Source of the DNA: Tanytarsus gracilentus | Lineage: Eukaryota; Arthropoda; Insecta; Diptera; Chironomidae | Length of the DNA: 64,000 nt | Assembly (NCBI GenBank): GCA_038502055.1 | Contig: JAXRKN010000033.1 | Span: 1,860,001-1,924,000 of the forward strand | Direction: 5' to 3' | Part shown: positions 1-14,100 of the stretch, piece after piece | Position numbering within the stretch: position 1 is the first letter of the stretch | How the letters are laid out: each line of letters starts with the position of its first letter | The notes under the pieces: generated by a model | Told to the model about the DNA's origin: nothing | Seen by the model: the letters and a program-made list of their open reading frames with translations, nothing else | Databases searched by the model: none | Made by a program: the position numbers and the translations under genes

Positions 1-2119
1 AAAAATAAAACTTTTTTTCGCACTAACTCAAGTGCTTTTTATCAATAAACCAAACAAGTGCGATTATTGCAATAAAAAAATATGCAGAACCAAGGTCGAA
101 TAATTTCTATTTTTGACTGTAAGCTCATGTAATCTCCTTATTTACTTTATCAGATTTTAAAATGAAAGCATTTGACGTCACATATAAGAAGTCATAAATG
201 TCTTCATTCAGCATATTGTTATAGCAAGTTCTGCGTGAGGTTATAAACCATAATTTATGCATGAGAAATAAAATTGAGTGTGGAGCATTGTGGAAGAAAA
301 GGAAGCTCCTATAATGGTGATTTATTTTAGTCGCTTCCGGGGTACAGCATTGAAATTTTGAAGCTTACTTTTATTCAACCATATTAAAATTTTATTTTTA
401 TTATTAAAATTAAATTTCACATAATTAATAATTAATTTTTGCACATCATCATAAAGCATTCAATTTTATTTCAAATAAATTTTACTTAGTTCTGTCCTCA
501 GGCAACTTCATTAACTCTCACTGTCTCTTTTTCTTCTTCTTATTCCCGCCACAAGCTCATATTTGAAATTAATTTTTTATGACACTCTCTCAGTGGAAGC
601 CTTTTCAGATCGGCACACGTTTTCTTTAAAAGCCTGATCATGCTTTCGTGTTTATTAAGTAAAAGCAAAAAACCTTGACCTATAAAGTGATTTTCACTCG
701 TAGGTGGAGTCATAAATTTTTTTTTACGATTGAAAGGCTAAGAATGGAACGAAAGAATGAAATAATGTGGGGGTTACGAGAGATCACTTTTATGTGAAGG
801 TTGAGGTAATTTCATATAATTGACTGAACCTTAAAATTCTTGAAGAATGGTGTTTAAAAGTTGGCATGAGAATTGAAGCAATGACTAATTAAAATCAACC
901 GAGTTGTGAAAAAAATAGCATGAAGTAAAATTTTTATTTTAATGTTGAAGGAAATATTATTTTGAGTTAATTTTTTAACCTATAAAATTTATCTTCAGTT
1001 TTTCCCCGCTTATAATTAGCAATAAAAAAATTTCTTTCTTTTTATCGCTGTTTCTTAATAATTACTTTTGCTAATTATCTCGCGAGCGATAAAGAGCAAA
1101 ATTCTTCATAAAATTATTAATGTTTTTTAAAACGTAAAAATTATTTCATAATCATCAAAATTTTGATTGATATTAATTTTTTTTCTCGAGGGTTTCATCA
1201 CACAATCGCATAATCGTGTTCATTAACAATTAACGGCTGATTAAGTGTAATTGATATTGAATTTATGATTAATTTAAATTCTGTGAAATTTATTTAATTA
1301 ATTTTGAAGGTTATCACCTCAATTACTTTTACGAATATTTCACAATTCACCTTTTTAAATTTGACACAAACAATTTGCAGATTAATTAAAAAAAATGCCA
1401 TAAATCTTAATGATCGCAAAAGCGCTCATTGATGAATGTATGTAAACATACGAGCTACAGAAGCAGAAGCCTTTAACGCAATTTCCATCCTCCTCTTTCA
1501 AGTATATTAAGATTTATGGTTGAGCGATCAAAAGACGATGAGAAAATTCTTTTAATAATTTTTTTCTCTTCTTCGAAAACTCAATAAATAAATGTGAAAA
1601 GAAACAGGAAGGATGATAAGACTCTGCCAATAAAATGCTCATGACATTGCGAACCAATTTATTTTGACCTTGGCGTTTGTGCGTATGTATTCGAAAGGAA
1701 ATGGCTTTTTTGGATAAAATATTCGTGGTTCAGTGGATAAAAATGTCCGACGATAATTTTTTGTGACATAAAAAATTTTTGGTAAAGTTTCGCACCCTTT
1801 TTTGCCCTTCAGGTGTTAATTAAACATTTCCCTTTAATCGAACCTTCCTTTGGTGACAAATTGACTTGTGCACTCATCTGACAACTTCATTACAATTTTA
1901 AAACCCTTCTCTCTATATATATTTCACTTTTAAAATAAATTTCCCAAAACAACTTCAACAACATCGATTTGTCACAGTTTTTCTCTCGTTCTCGTGGTTG
2001 ACATTTGAGTAATTTAACTTAACCCAAAAAATACAGAGCTTCGCTTAATATAGGAGCAAATTTTTTTTATATAACAAACATTCCGCATCATGTCGATGCT
2101 TCACAAACATAATACATAC
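1..2119. other. mim intron 3 (partial)
   Basis: A/T-rich sequence with runs of A and T and only very short chance reading frames. I found no splice-bounded segment matching the expected next mim exon on the minus strand and no RNA gene. It is inferred to be intron because the exon at 2120-2193 ends with a good donor facing it. Confidence 0.75.
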
Positions 2120-2193
2120 CTTTTGAATTCGTTGCGGCGTCTGCAATTTTTTGGAACGCTTCCAAATATGATGAAATTGCTTGAATTGCGGCT
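2120..2193 (-). CDS. mim: mim coding exon 3
   Basis: This is a 74-bp exon with acceptor TTTTTACAG (ending at 2194) and donor GTATGT (from 2119). One base completes the Arg codon begun in exon 2. It then reads AAIQAISSYLEAFQKIADAA-TNSK and ends with one base of the next codon. It matches the second I-BAR helix segment (AFQKIAD.AT..RG in other animals). The next exon should start with the rest of a Gly codon and encode a T-K-E-I-G-like stretch; it was not found between 1 and 2119. Confidence 0.92.
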
Positions 2194-5100
2194 CTGTAAA
2201 AAGAAGAAAAGATGAAAAAAGAAGTTAATGAATGAGCGGGCAATTAAAAAGGGGAAAAATAAGAAGAAGAAAAGAGTTGAAGAGTCGAGCTATCAATTGC
2301 TCGATTATGGAATGGTGTTATGTAATTTTTGGTTTAAAAGGAAATGTCACTAATGCTCGCTGTAATGGATTTGTTATTAAAAATTTGATATTATGTTTTT
2401 TTTTTGTTTTAAAGTGTGTGAGATTTTGTGATTACTTCTTAATGATGGCCTTGTCAATCCTACAAACTGGGAAAAAGATTTGAAATGGTTGATTGAGGGT
2501 TGAGCTTTGTTTTCTTTTTCTTTTTCTTTTCTTTTTCTTTCTTAGATCTTGTGGCGGATTTAAGAACGGTGTGGATTTACTCGGGTTTGTGGTAAAGATC
2601 GCTGTTTATGGCTCTAGTTGTGCAAGAAGTATTAAAAATTTGAGGTACGACCCTCCAAGGACCGTCCCTTAATGAAAAAATGTCCTTTTTAAAAAAAATT
2701 TTTTTTTAAATGGTTTTAGGGGTATTGTTAAACTTGTAATTTCAAAAGGAATAGATTAAAATTGAAGATTTTAGAGGAATTTCCATAATGGTGGAAAGGG
2801 GGGAAAAAAAATTTCTTTTTTTAAAAATTAGGGGGAATAAATAAAAAAGGGGGGGGAAAGGGGAAGGGGAGGGGGGGTTGAAAAAAAAATATTTAAGATT
2901 GCAAAGTGAATCAAAAAAAATTTTCAAAGGAGCATTTGGAATAAATTTATAACTATATGATAGGATTCGAACCCAATTTAAAATTGATATTTTTAATTTG
3001 TTATCTAAATATTTAAAATTTTACAACCAAAAGTTCTTTAACTTTTTGAGATTTTCATCTAAAAATTTCCACCTTTTGTTGAGTCATCGCATCCATTACA
3101 GCTCACATGCATAATTTTTCCACAGATTTGCACAAGCATAAAAGTGCCAAGAGTGAAAAGAAAATAAATTCTTTTCACTCTCGTCGTCACTGTCATGACA
3201 TCAGAATTTATGGATCAGTGAATATAGAAATGAAAGTCAGAATGCCGTCATAATACATCATCGCCATTAAATCTCTTCTTAGCGTGTGAAGAGAGTCATA
3301 ACATATGGAGAGTGTGTGGCGAGAATTTTATTTCACAAAAAGTGTGCTTTATGCGCTGATTTATCATTAACAACAATTAATCTACCGGTTGTTACATTTT
3401 TCTAATTTTCTCATGTCGAAAGCAATAATTTTACGCCACCGAGTATTTATGCGAAAAAGAAAGAAGATGAAAGTGATGAATAATGAACTGGGAAGTATTT
3501 TGCATACACTCTTTACTGTGGTATTTCACCAAAACATCTGGCGTTGGCGCTATACCGCAAATGAGAGAGAAATTTTTCTTCTTCTTAAATTATTTTTGTA
3601 GTTTGTTGAGATTTGTAAACAAAATGAAAATATACAACGATGTAGTAAATGGCAGGACAATGAAGTCAAGGCGTGGAAATTCTACAAAAAAATAATAACT
3701 ATTTATGGAAATATAGAAAAATTAAAAATACCACAAAAGCCAAATGCTTCAAAAGTTTTATAATTTTAGGATTCGAACCTATTATTCGAAATCATTTTTT
3801 AATTCTTAAACTTTATTCTTGAATTTCCATACCTCGATTTCTTCGCCTCTTCAATGAATTAAAAGTAAATTTGCATATTCATCATTCAACTAACCACGAG
3901 ACCAAATACTGGCTATTAAACACTTACCTCAAGCAGGCGTGTAGTTTGGTTGCTTTTACAATGAAATCTTCCCATAGTGGACTTGAGTTCTGCAAAGAAA
4001 AAAAAGAAGTAAAAATTATTCATAACTGAAAATCGAGTGAGAAACTTCTTTTGAGTTGAATTAATTAATTTCACGATGTGAATTGAGCGTTGAGTCAACG
4101 TCCGGCGTGACCCATTTTCTGCGAGTCTTCACAATTAGTTCACTTTGAGTTCATTTTGCGCGATGTTAAGTAAGTGAGTTAAGGTAATAATAAAAACTCA
4201 ACATCGAGTCCGTTTCCATTTCCGTTATTCGCTCAATTTTACAAACAATCGAAATTTATAATTTTTTCGCCAGCAGTTAGCCAATTTAATCGAGGTGCTA
4301 AAATTATATATTTTCATCTCCCCCCTTGAGCTAATTTTTTTCATCGACAAGAGAGTCTTTTGTGATTATGACATCTCAATTTTCATCCACAGTATCCCAT
4401 TATGATCCACTTAAATGTCTATTTCGACCTCTCGAAAACCTCTTTAGATTTTTGAACGATGATGAAAAACTAAATACATGTCATCGCTTAGAGTGAGCGA
4501 GAAGAGAATGGAAAAATGATATAGCATAAGTGGAAGATTTTTTATCGATTTATGAAAGGTTACAGGCGTATGCTAAATATGCTTTTAAATTAAACTAAAT
4601 TTTATTTTCATTCTCTTTTAAATTTTAAAATTTCGCACTTTATAATTTAAATTTAAGCTATTTTAGTTTCATGCAAAATATTTCCACAAATTTCGACGAA
4701 GACTTTTTCTCTTTCCTCATTAAATCTCTCAAGTTTAGTTATACAATTTTTGCCAGACACTCAACTATCATCAGCATGAGAAGAAGGAGTAGCACAAAAA
4801 GTAGGAAATGAAAAGTTAAACGTTTAACTTTACTGTAAATGTCATCACCAAGTAAAATTAAAAGAGTGGAAAAAGTTTAATTAAATTATTATCGAATCTA
4901 CTTTGTCATTGTACATTAAATTTTCTCTCGTCATGACCTTTTTCTTTGTTTATGCTGGAAATTAATATCTTTGACGTCGAGTTCCGTTCAACTACGATTT
5001 ATAAGTGGCATTATAGGTATTTATGTTGATGACTTGTCCGTTAAATATCAATTAACTGTTTTACGTAAAAAAACTTGTGTTGGGAACTTTCGATGATTGC

Positions 5101-8100
5101 GAAGAAGTGAAGAGAAAAATATTAAATAAAGCACGAAGTTTATGTAATTTCAACTTGTTCCCTTTTTAATGCTTTTATCGCGAATGGTGATTCCAAAAAG
5201 GGCTTCGAATATAATGTTGCAGATTAAGTGCTTTCAAGGGGTGAAAACTGAAAATATTTTTAACCTTATTTTATTTTTAAAACCAATTTTTTTAGATTCT
5301 ACGCCTTAACATTTCCCTTTTCAAAATTAATCATCCAGCATGAAATCCTCCATTTAAGATTTTATCATGTGGCTTTCACACTTAATTGAACCTCTCTTTA
5401 TTTTGCCGCATAGCATGATTACTCTGCAAACTGCGGTTGACCCAGTAAAACAAATTTCATCTCACAAAGTCCAATCGACAATTCCATCGTCGACGCCCAC
5501 CCACTCACATTTATTGCAATATTGAGCGTTATTTTTTGCCATAATAAACAAGAAATCCGTTCAATTAAAATTGATTATTTCTTTATTGGCTTGACTTCTC
5601 AATCACGACTGTCATCGTGCGCTATTTAGAATTTTTATTGAGTGTCGCGATGAATTTGTAAAGGAGAAAAAATTAGCATTTTCGACTGTTGCTTGAGTGA
5701 ATAAATAGTTTTTTAAATTTTAAATTTTAAATTGACTTTTAAAAAATCACAACGAAAATAATTTTCTACACCCACATGCCAAAAATTGAAATATCTTTAG
5801 CCTTCGACACATTTTTGCGTTGATAAGAAGAAGAAATAATTCGCGGAAATATAAAAAATCCTAAATTGACATTTCCAATTGACAATATCAAATTAATTTG
5901 CATATCATATCGAATAGAAATCAAAGTAAAAGATTTTTTTATTGTCGATCACGATCGCAAAAAATTCGGTAGATGTTGACCTTACGTCTCTCATTACACC
6001 GACGCTGCCACACATGGAAATATGTTTTGTGTGCATGGTAGTAAAATTATTATTAAACTGTAATTCATAACGGCAAATGAATATGGGACAGTCGGATAGA
6101 TGAAAAGGTCATCTTCACATAAAATTTTTTTACAATGATGTCTGCATTAAAAATAATAAAAAACTTGCTGCTCAGAAAAATTTCTCTTCTATGCAGTGTC
6201 TAGGAGCAATAAAAAATATTCTTGTGAACTATGTGGAGTCGTGATGGCATGCAATCGAGTGGAGAGTATGTGAAGATTTTTTATATTGATTACATCAATT
6301 AACACTTCGATAGAAAAGTTCACAGAAATCATTTATTGGTCAATTGAACGCAATGACGTTCGATGTAAACATGAACATTAATTTATCAATTCATTCATTG
6401 CATTGCATTAATTTCAATAACTCTTTTGATTAATCTGCGGTTCGTTGTCAATTTTTCAATAAATCATTGTTATCGCTTAATTGCAGTGTCAAAATTTTTG
6501 TGATAGTGCGGAAATAATTTGAATTTTGTTTAATTTTCAAACCCTCAACTTTGGCTAAAAAAATCGATAAATTATCCAATTTGAGGTGGGCTAAGTTGTG
6601 CAAATGAAGACATTTCTCCAAACATATGTAAGATAGAGGAGAAAAATTGATTTGTCAGGAAAAAAAAGTTAATGACATGTCATCACGCTATGCCGTGTGT
6701 GTTTTTCTGACATACCAAAAACTTAATTTTACAACACTCGGTAAAAGTTGAATAAACTTTTCGATGATTGTCACTTTGATTGTTTGATAATTGTCATGAG
6801 TGAGAGATAATTTGCGAAAAGTATGTTTGACATCTCTAAGGTGTTTAATTGTGACCCTTGAAATTTGATTTATGCAAGATGTTCATCACAAACATGATTC
6901 TAGAAATGTTGTGAGATTCACCCATAAAATCACATGTAATTGCATATTGATACTTTGATTATCTCCGATACGGCAATTGCCGGCATTAAATGATAATTAT
7001 CCGGTTTCACAAGAATATCCGCCATGTGAATGTATTAAGGCTGAAGATGACATGCCAACGATAAAAAAGCTCCATTGAAAAATGTTTCGAAAGAAGGGGA
7101 GATCTATCATAACGGTTACTGTATACATGAGCAATAAGAAGCAACAATTCTCGCTTTATTGCCGTGCCTATAAAAAAGTTTCCCTCAAATCATACGAATG
7201 GGAATTTTACGTAATAAAAATCGAGAGAAATGCTTACAAGCGAAAAATATGAGAATGAAAAGTTCCTTATTGTGCCCCGCGGGCAAATTTGTTACATAAG
7301 AGCTTTTTGTCTCTCACTCCACCTTCGCAATTGCTGTGATTATCATCTCGAGTGCATTGGAGGTCAGAACGATTTAATCATGAGATAGAAAGGAATTTTT
7401 ATTAAAAATATTTACACAAGTCGATTTTAAAGTCTGAGCTTTATAATTTAATGAAGTTTTAGCTATTTACTAATTGTAAAAATTCTTCGATAATTTGTTC
7501 CAACCTAAACTTGCTTTTTCTCCTTAAAAATTAGCACTGCAGTCATGTGACATAAATTAATAGGAGCATAATGATCTCAACTGATATCATTTCATGCCTT
7601 ATTTGCTTTCAATTTTATGCACAAATCGCGCTATGTAATTTCGCAACATTAAGCGAATTCTATTTGGAGTAACAAATTATTGGTACGTGAAACTTTTCCC
7701 ATAAACGCCATCACATGCACGTGAGTGCGCAAACACATTAATTACAAAATTTCCAACATTAAATTCTTCCTTAAAGGCAAATTTTGTGAAATTTAATTAA
7801 ATGACGAAAATTGAGGACAAACGAGTGGGAGGAAATGGCACTGTAGGAAAATTGCCAGCAGCATGCGGAGAGTCTGAAACTTTCATTAAACTCTGCATGA
7901 TTGGTGCCAAACTATCGCATAGATTATGACTGGCGGACGACATTCGAACCTAACAAGATAATTAAATTTAAAAGAGAGAATTGTTTCCTCTTGCACCGCC
8001 ATCAGTTCTATTAAGTCAAACTATTTTCTCATAATAGTAGCAAGAGATGGAAAATTTATTTTTGTTTAATTTAAAACTATTTATAAAATCACACGACGTA

Positions 8101-11100
8101 CTCTCCTTGATAGACGTCACAATAACCTACGGTGACACATTTTCATACTTTTATTTTTCTCAAATTGACATTTCCTTTAATTATTATGATGGCAGTTTAA
8201 ATAAACAAACACAATTTTTCAATGTCAACCGTAAATATGCAGGCTGTCGTGCGCATGAAAGCCGGTCACACATATACGAGCTGTAATTCACACCGTTTTT
8301 CAATTTAAATTTTTCTCTGTGCAGTGCAGAATGCTTTTTACAACTTTTTTCCCTATTCCTCCATTTCGCTAATTGATAAGACTGTGAAATTATTACTGCA
8401 TGAATTGCGATGAGCGAATTCCAGTTTGAGCTAAATTTAATTTACAGCTAACACACAGCGAGAGTTTTACAGAGCGAGAAAAAAAAGGAATGAATTGTGA
8501 GTGGTAAGCGAGTGTGTGTTTGCTATGGCATGATAATGACCATTACGTGATTCAAATAAATCGATTTAAAATTTACTTCTTTTTTATGTTTGTGAGTTTG
8601 TTGCTGATCGCATTCATATGAAATGAGGTGCTAATTGTGTCTTTACCCTCTCTGATTTACTGGAACTCATGAGCATTGAAACTGTTTTTCAATTCTTTCA
8701 ATCGAGTGTCAATAAAAAAAATGCAAGGGAAGAAACCCTTAAATTTGCAAATTTTGAATTTAATTTTTTAACGGTTTTTTTAATTTGAAAATTTAATTTA
8801 ATTTTTTTTAAAATTTTTTTGCGCACTTTACTTTCTTAGTAAATTTAATTTTACACTCACGACCTAGCAGTAAATTTTCAAAGAATCATTCAGTATTGAA
8901 ATGCCATATAATTCACTTTCTTTGTGTGCTCTCGCAAACGGCAAATATTCATAATAATATCGACATTATTATGATCAAAATTGGAGCTTTTGAAAATTTT
9001 ATGTGACCCCAATATTCTTTTTTTTTCGAGGCTTCTTTTAGAACTCGAACGTATGTTGAAATTTAATCTCACTGCTGGGGCGGTTTGTGACACGAATGGA
9101 GAATTATTGCAATAGAGACTTTCTGAACAAGAGATTGAATAAAAAAATTGTAAATCACAATTGTTCACGTTACCATTTGGGAGCATTTAGCATTACTAAA
9201 TAATTCATCAGTCGCCCAGTTGTTGATTTCGATAGTCATGCAATGCTGTATCGATGGAAATTTTAATACAGAGGAAATTTTCTGGTGACAAGGGATGAAA
9301 ACTTTCAATCATTTTTTAACCTCAAACATTTTAAATTTAATTGATTAAATTTTAAAATTTTTTTTGACCCCTATCGAACCTCATTGCCCATTCATCTTGA
9401 AAATTTATTATTGCTCGATAACACATGAAAAAATAAATAACTTAAAAATTCCGAATGCACAACCAAAAGTTGGAAAAATGTTTTATGCATGAGGTCAACG
9501 AACTCAAATCTAAAGAAGCCCTTTTCACTCAACCGAATAAATCTCCTTTCTGCTTTCCCCAAATTGTAAATAAAACTCAAGCAGCTAAATCAAACTGATA
9601 AGATAACAATCGACATTAAAAATGGCCCTAAATTAGAGAAAAAAAGTCAATGACTCGCAGCGAATGCAGGAAGGCAATTAAGTTTGAAAAGGTGACGACG
9701 ACGGTTTGTTTTTCTTTTGAGCATGCACGTTCGAAGTTTTAGCAACAATCGATTGCCATATTTATTTGTTATTGCACTCATACACTCGAGTGGATATGGT
9801 TTATGGAGAGGAAATTGGCAGACTTTGCGACTAGACGCGCAGCAACTGTAAAAATATTTTTCGAGAGAAAATTTTGTTGCAATAAATGTGGATGAGATAA
9901 AAATAGAAGCGAACTTTACAGGAATGTGATAAAGCCAATTTTTAAGAAACTTCCTTGCTAGAAACTTTTTTCCATCAAGTTGGTGATTTTGTTTAAAATT
10001 AAATTAAAATCTCCATGATTTTAATGGCATCGCTTCGCTTAAACAAGTCTCTCATGGAGGAATATAAATTGGACATTTCGTTTTCGTTAATAGAATTTTC
10101 GCAGCCTCCGGATAGTAACAGCAAATAAATTCAGCGCAATTTGTTTCCAGCACCCATAAAATTTCCATTCATCAAGTGGATTTTGCTTATTTTACAAAAA
10201 TATATCGCGAAACATTTTAAATTTTATAAAGATTTATTTTTTATTAAAATTTAAGTTGTTAATATTTAACTTTTTTGCTTTAAAGACGTTCAGATTCTTT
10301 CATCACCCTGAAACTTTTTTCCATATTATTTCGCAAACTGCTTTCAACACCTTTAAATACTTTTACATCCATTTGATTTAGCACAAGCAATAATTTCTTA
10401 CACGCATGCATCGTGCTCGTGTTTCCAGCATTTTTCATGATAGCCAGCAGCTTTAAATTGCACTTTTGTTGTGTGATGAGACATCACATCCCATGTCAGA
10501 GTCGAGAAAGATTTTTTCCTTTAATGTATTTAGAAATTTAAATGTTGATTGAAAAACAATTGTGGAAATATTTAAATGAATCCGGGAACTATGTGCATAG
10601 TAAACAAATTTTATCGGCATATAGTTGAAAGAAAGTGAGTTCGAGGTTATGTGATAAGAATTTTTTTTAAGTTTTTCGAAAATATTTTTTTACTCAATAA
10701 ATTTTCTCTTGATCAAAGAAATTTTTCAAAAATCGCTGACTAACGATTATTTTTCAAATAAACTCTTTTTGCGCTCAATTGAATTTTTTCATTAAATAAA
10801 TTTCATAGTTAAAAGCAAATAAAAAAGTGTTTCGCATGATGAAAAGTGACAAGCAGAACATGCTCCACTTTTCAGCACACAGCATGCATGCAATAATAAT
10901 AATTAACACGAAGAGAGCAAAATATTTCACGAAATGAAGTGAGAGTCAGGCATTTTAGGTAATTTTGCAGACGGTTTAAGTTTTAATTGCACGAAAATTC
11001 GTTGAGTAATTTTGCACCATAAGCAAATAAATTTTTGTGTCGCTCGCTAATGAATTTCCTTCCATCAACTTGACGTGCACTTATCCGATTTTAATGTCTA

Positions 11101-14100
11101 ATTTCTAGGGTTGAGAAGGTGACAGTTTTTAAAATATTTAAAATTTATAAAAGTTTCCAATGCTTTAAATTTTTTGCACACTCATTCGTGTCTATCAATT
11201 TTCGCACAAAGTCTGCAACATTAAAAATTAACGCATTAATTTATGAAAGCCGAAGATTTTTTTAATTGTTATAACGAAAAAATTATCGTTTTCATTTCTT
11301 TTCAAGGAAAATTTCAGTTCATTGTACTCTCGGAGATTTATTTTATTAGTGCTGACGATTGCAACCATTTGGTCGGTACGAGATGAGAAACTTCATTCAA
11401 CGATTACAAATTTCCATAATTAAATAAATATTCACTCTTTATGCAATGTTTTGACGGTGAGTTAGTCAATTTTGAGCTTGTGGCTTTGTTGATTTTGGTG
11501 TCATTCTCTTTTACGGGATTTTGTGGCTTTTCTCAGTCAAGCGTTACTCTATATATGTGCGGACAATGTACTGTGAGTATCGTTTGCGTATCTTGGGTAA
11601 ATTTGTGAAGAGAAAAGTTTTTTTTTGAGAAACTTCAATTATTTTTTTCTATCTTAAGGTAAAGCGATATGGTATGTGCGGTGTGTAATGTGATATGGGA
11701 ATTTTTTCAAGGGAAGTCAACTTTTCTAGATTTTACAATTGCTTTTTATACTTCTCGATGTCCATCTTAAGACAATTTAAAAAACAATCATTACAAATTC
11801 ATCTGCAAACAATTCATTTTACATCTTCTAAGCTCTCACTCTTGTCCATTTGCTTTTTATAATGGCACCACATGTTGTACGTATTCAGAAATTTACCTTT
11901 CGCTTTCTCGAGTGATGTCTTAAAAGTCTCAAAAGAGCACTGAAGAGAATGTGAAACACAAAACCCAAATAAAGATGAAAAACTTTTCCTCTCTAAAATA
12001 GATCTTTTTCTTCTTATTAATGACATTAAATGCTCCAATTTTACTTTACATCTTTCTTCTTCGAGATATGTTGTTTTTTTGGGAGATTTGTATACCTTTC
12101 CCTGGTGAGAGGTTTTTAGCGAAATTTTTAGCTTTTTAAGGTTATGAAAATTTACAATTATTTTATTTGATTTGATTTTGCAACTTTTACAAAGATTTAA
12201 ATCTCTTCAAAAGTCCTCACAAGGTTTGAACATCTTTTATTTTATTATCATTTTATTTGGACATGATGTTTGACTTGCTTGAGACTTGAGAGGATCCAAC
12301 AATTTATTTGAACAAGAACTTAAGTGAGATATTTTTTATGCTATTGAATCACATTCCAAGCTGAAAAGGAATTTATTCTTCTTTTTAAATCTAACACAAA
12401 TTTTCGGAAACTCAACAAATTTCCTACGGTTTTGAATGTTTTTTTCAAATTTCCGCTTTTCAATTCAATTTTCAAGCGCTATTTGTGCAGCAAATTTATC
12501 ACGAATAAATTTTTGTTTGCAGCCAATTTAGGGATAAAAAAATATTAAATTTCTTCTTAAGAAGCAAAAAAACCTAAATAAATAAAGACCGAAAATGCTC
12601 AAGAGCATCTGGTGAATGCTGTTTGGAAATTTATGAAACAAAAGGAGCGAAAATGAAATAAAAATATTATTGGATGAACATTAATCAATAAAAAGATTTT
12701 TTTTTTCGCATGTGGTGAAGAATTTTTTGGTGCATGAGCAAAGTCAAACTCAAGTGCAAGGGATGAAAATATTTTTTAGATTAATTTTTCAAGGTTTTTT
12801 TTGTAAATTTAATTAATTTTATTGTAAAAAATATTTTTCATCTAAATCCTCTCAAAAGAAAATCCATCGAGCTTTTCAACTTTTTTAATTAAATCCATTT
12901 ATTAAAAAAGTTTATACTTTCATTCCTCGAATACATTTTTTTGTATTGTTGTACGTCAATTTTGGCAACAAAGCCTCGAAGCAAATTCCAACTAAAAATT
13001 CCCCACAAAAAAAAGCCTTTATTTTATGTGCCATTGCAGTCACATTATGGCATTTTAAATATCATATCGGGGTTAAATATTCACGAGAGTCGACAACGAA
13101 AACAAAACAAAAAAGTTTAAAGGAAATAAAATTTTGTTCACTCTCGAACTCGCGCAAAAAAAGCCAGAGAGCACACGTTCGAAGTTATTTTTTGAATTTT
13201 AATTTCTGTGACGAACTCAACATTAGTCACAAACTACATTCATGTTGAGAATGTTGATTTGCCCGTAAAAAGAAATGCATTTCAAAGAGAGTCAAGATAT
13301 CGCCGAACACATGTTAAATGTAAACAATTTTTCTGTTTTCATGATTAATGCTCATAAGTGCCATTAAAGCTTGAACAGCAACTCAAGAGTTCCGATTCTC
13401 GAGAGCTGTTGTCACTATGCATAGTTATTAGAGTTTAGATGCGAGCCAATGATGTCTGGCGTTGCACATAGTAACCAGCATATAAATTAGGTCGAAAGAA
13501 CAGTGAGAAGGAAAAATAAGCAGTTCTCAAGCTATGTTGCAGATTGATGAATTCTCTGCTCTTTTTATTTTCTCGCTTTTTACGATTTCGTAATTGACTA
13601 TCGAGTAGGAAGAAAGGAAAAAGAAATGCAATGAATTTAAATTTAGAGCGATTTTAATGCGATCATGTGTTGGGTGTGTTTGCGAGTTAGGGTAACTCAT
13701 GTAGAAACTTATAAAGATTTCAATTTGTTAAAAAAAACCTTTAAAAAATACGAAATTTCTTTTACTCACAAAACTCCTCCACAAACCCCCTGCCATAAAA
13801 TTTAAGACATCAACTTTGAAGCGATTAAGATTTGTACAAAATTTAATGTCTTCCTGCATTTCAATTAAAATCTCAAATTGACTCTTCAACCGGCTTGATT
13901 TTCCGATGACTATCTCCGACCATCAATCCAAACATCAAATCACACGAAACTAATGAAGTTTTCTCTAATTTCAATTTTCAACGAGATGAAAATTAAAAAC
14001 ATTCCATTAGAAATTCTTTTGTTTCAACATAATTTTCAGCTTTTTTCGAGCGCATCGCGAGTTCGAGGAAGAAACTTGATTCAATTTTAGACAAATAAAA

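Larger units (their letters stand above)
2194..3927. other. mim intron 2
   Basis: A 1.7-kb intron between exons 3 and 2. It contains the decayed dispersed repeat at about 2440-2885 and two AGGATTCGAACC sites (2962 and 3768). The short open frames here (2232-2483, 2742-2927, 3389-3695) are of low-complexity composition and are not considered genes. Confidence 0.85.

Noticed and set aside
3916..4098. 60-codon minus-strand frame
   Set aside because: It covers mim exon 2 in the wrong frame; the correct phase gives the SSPLWEDF peptide.
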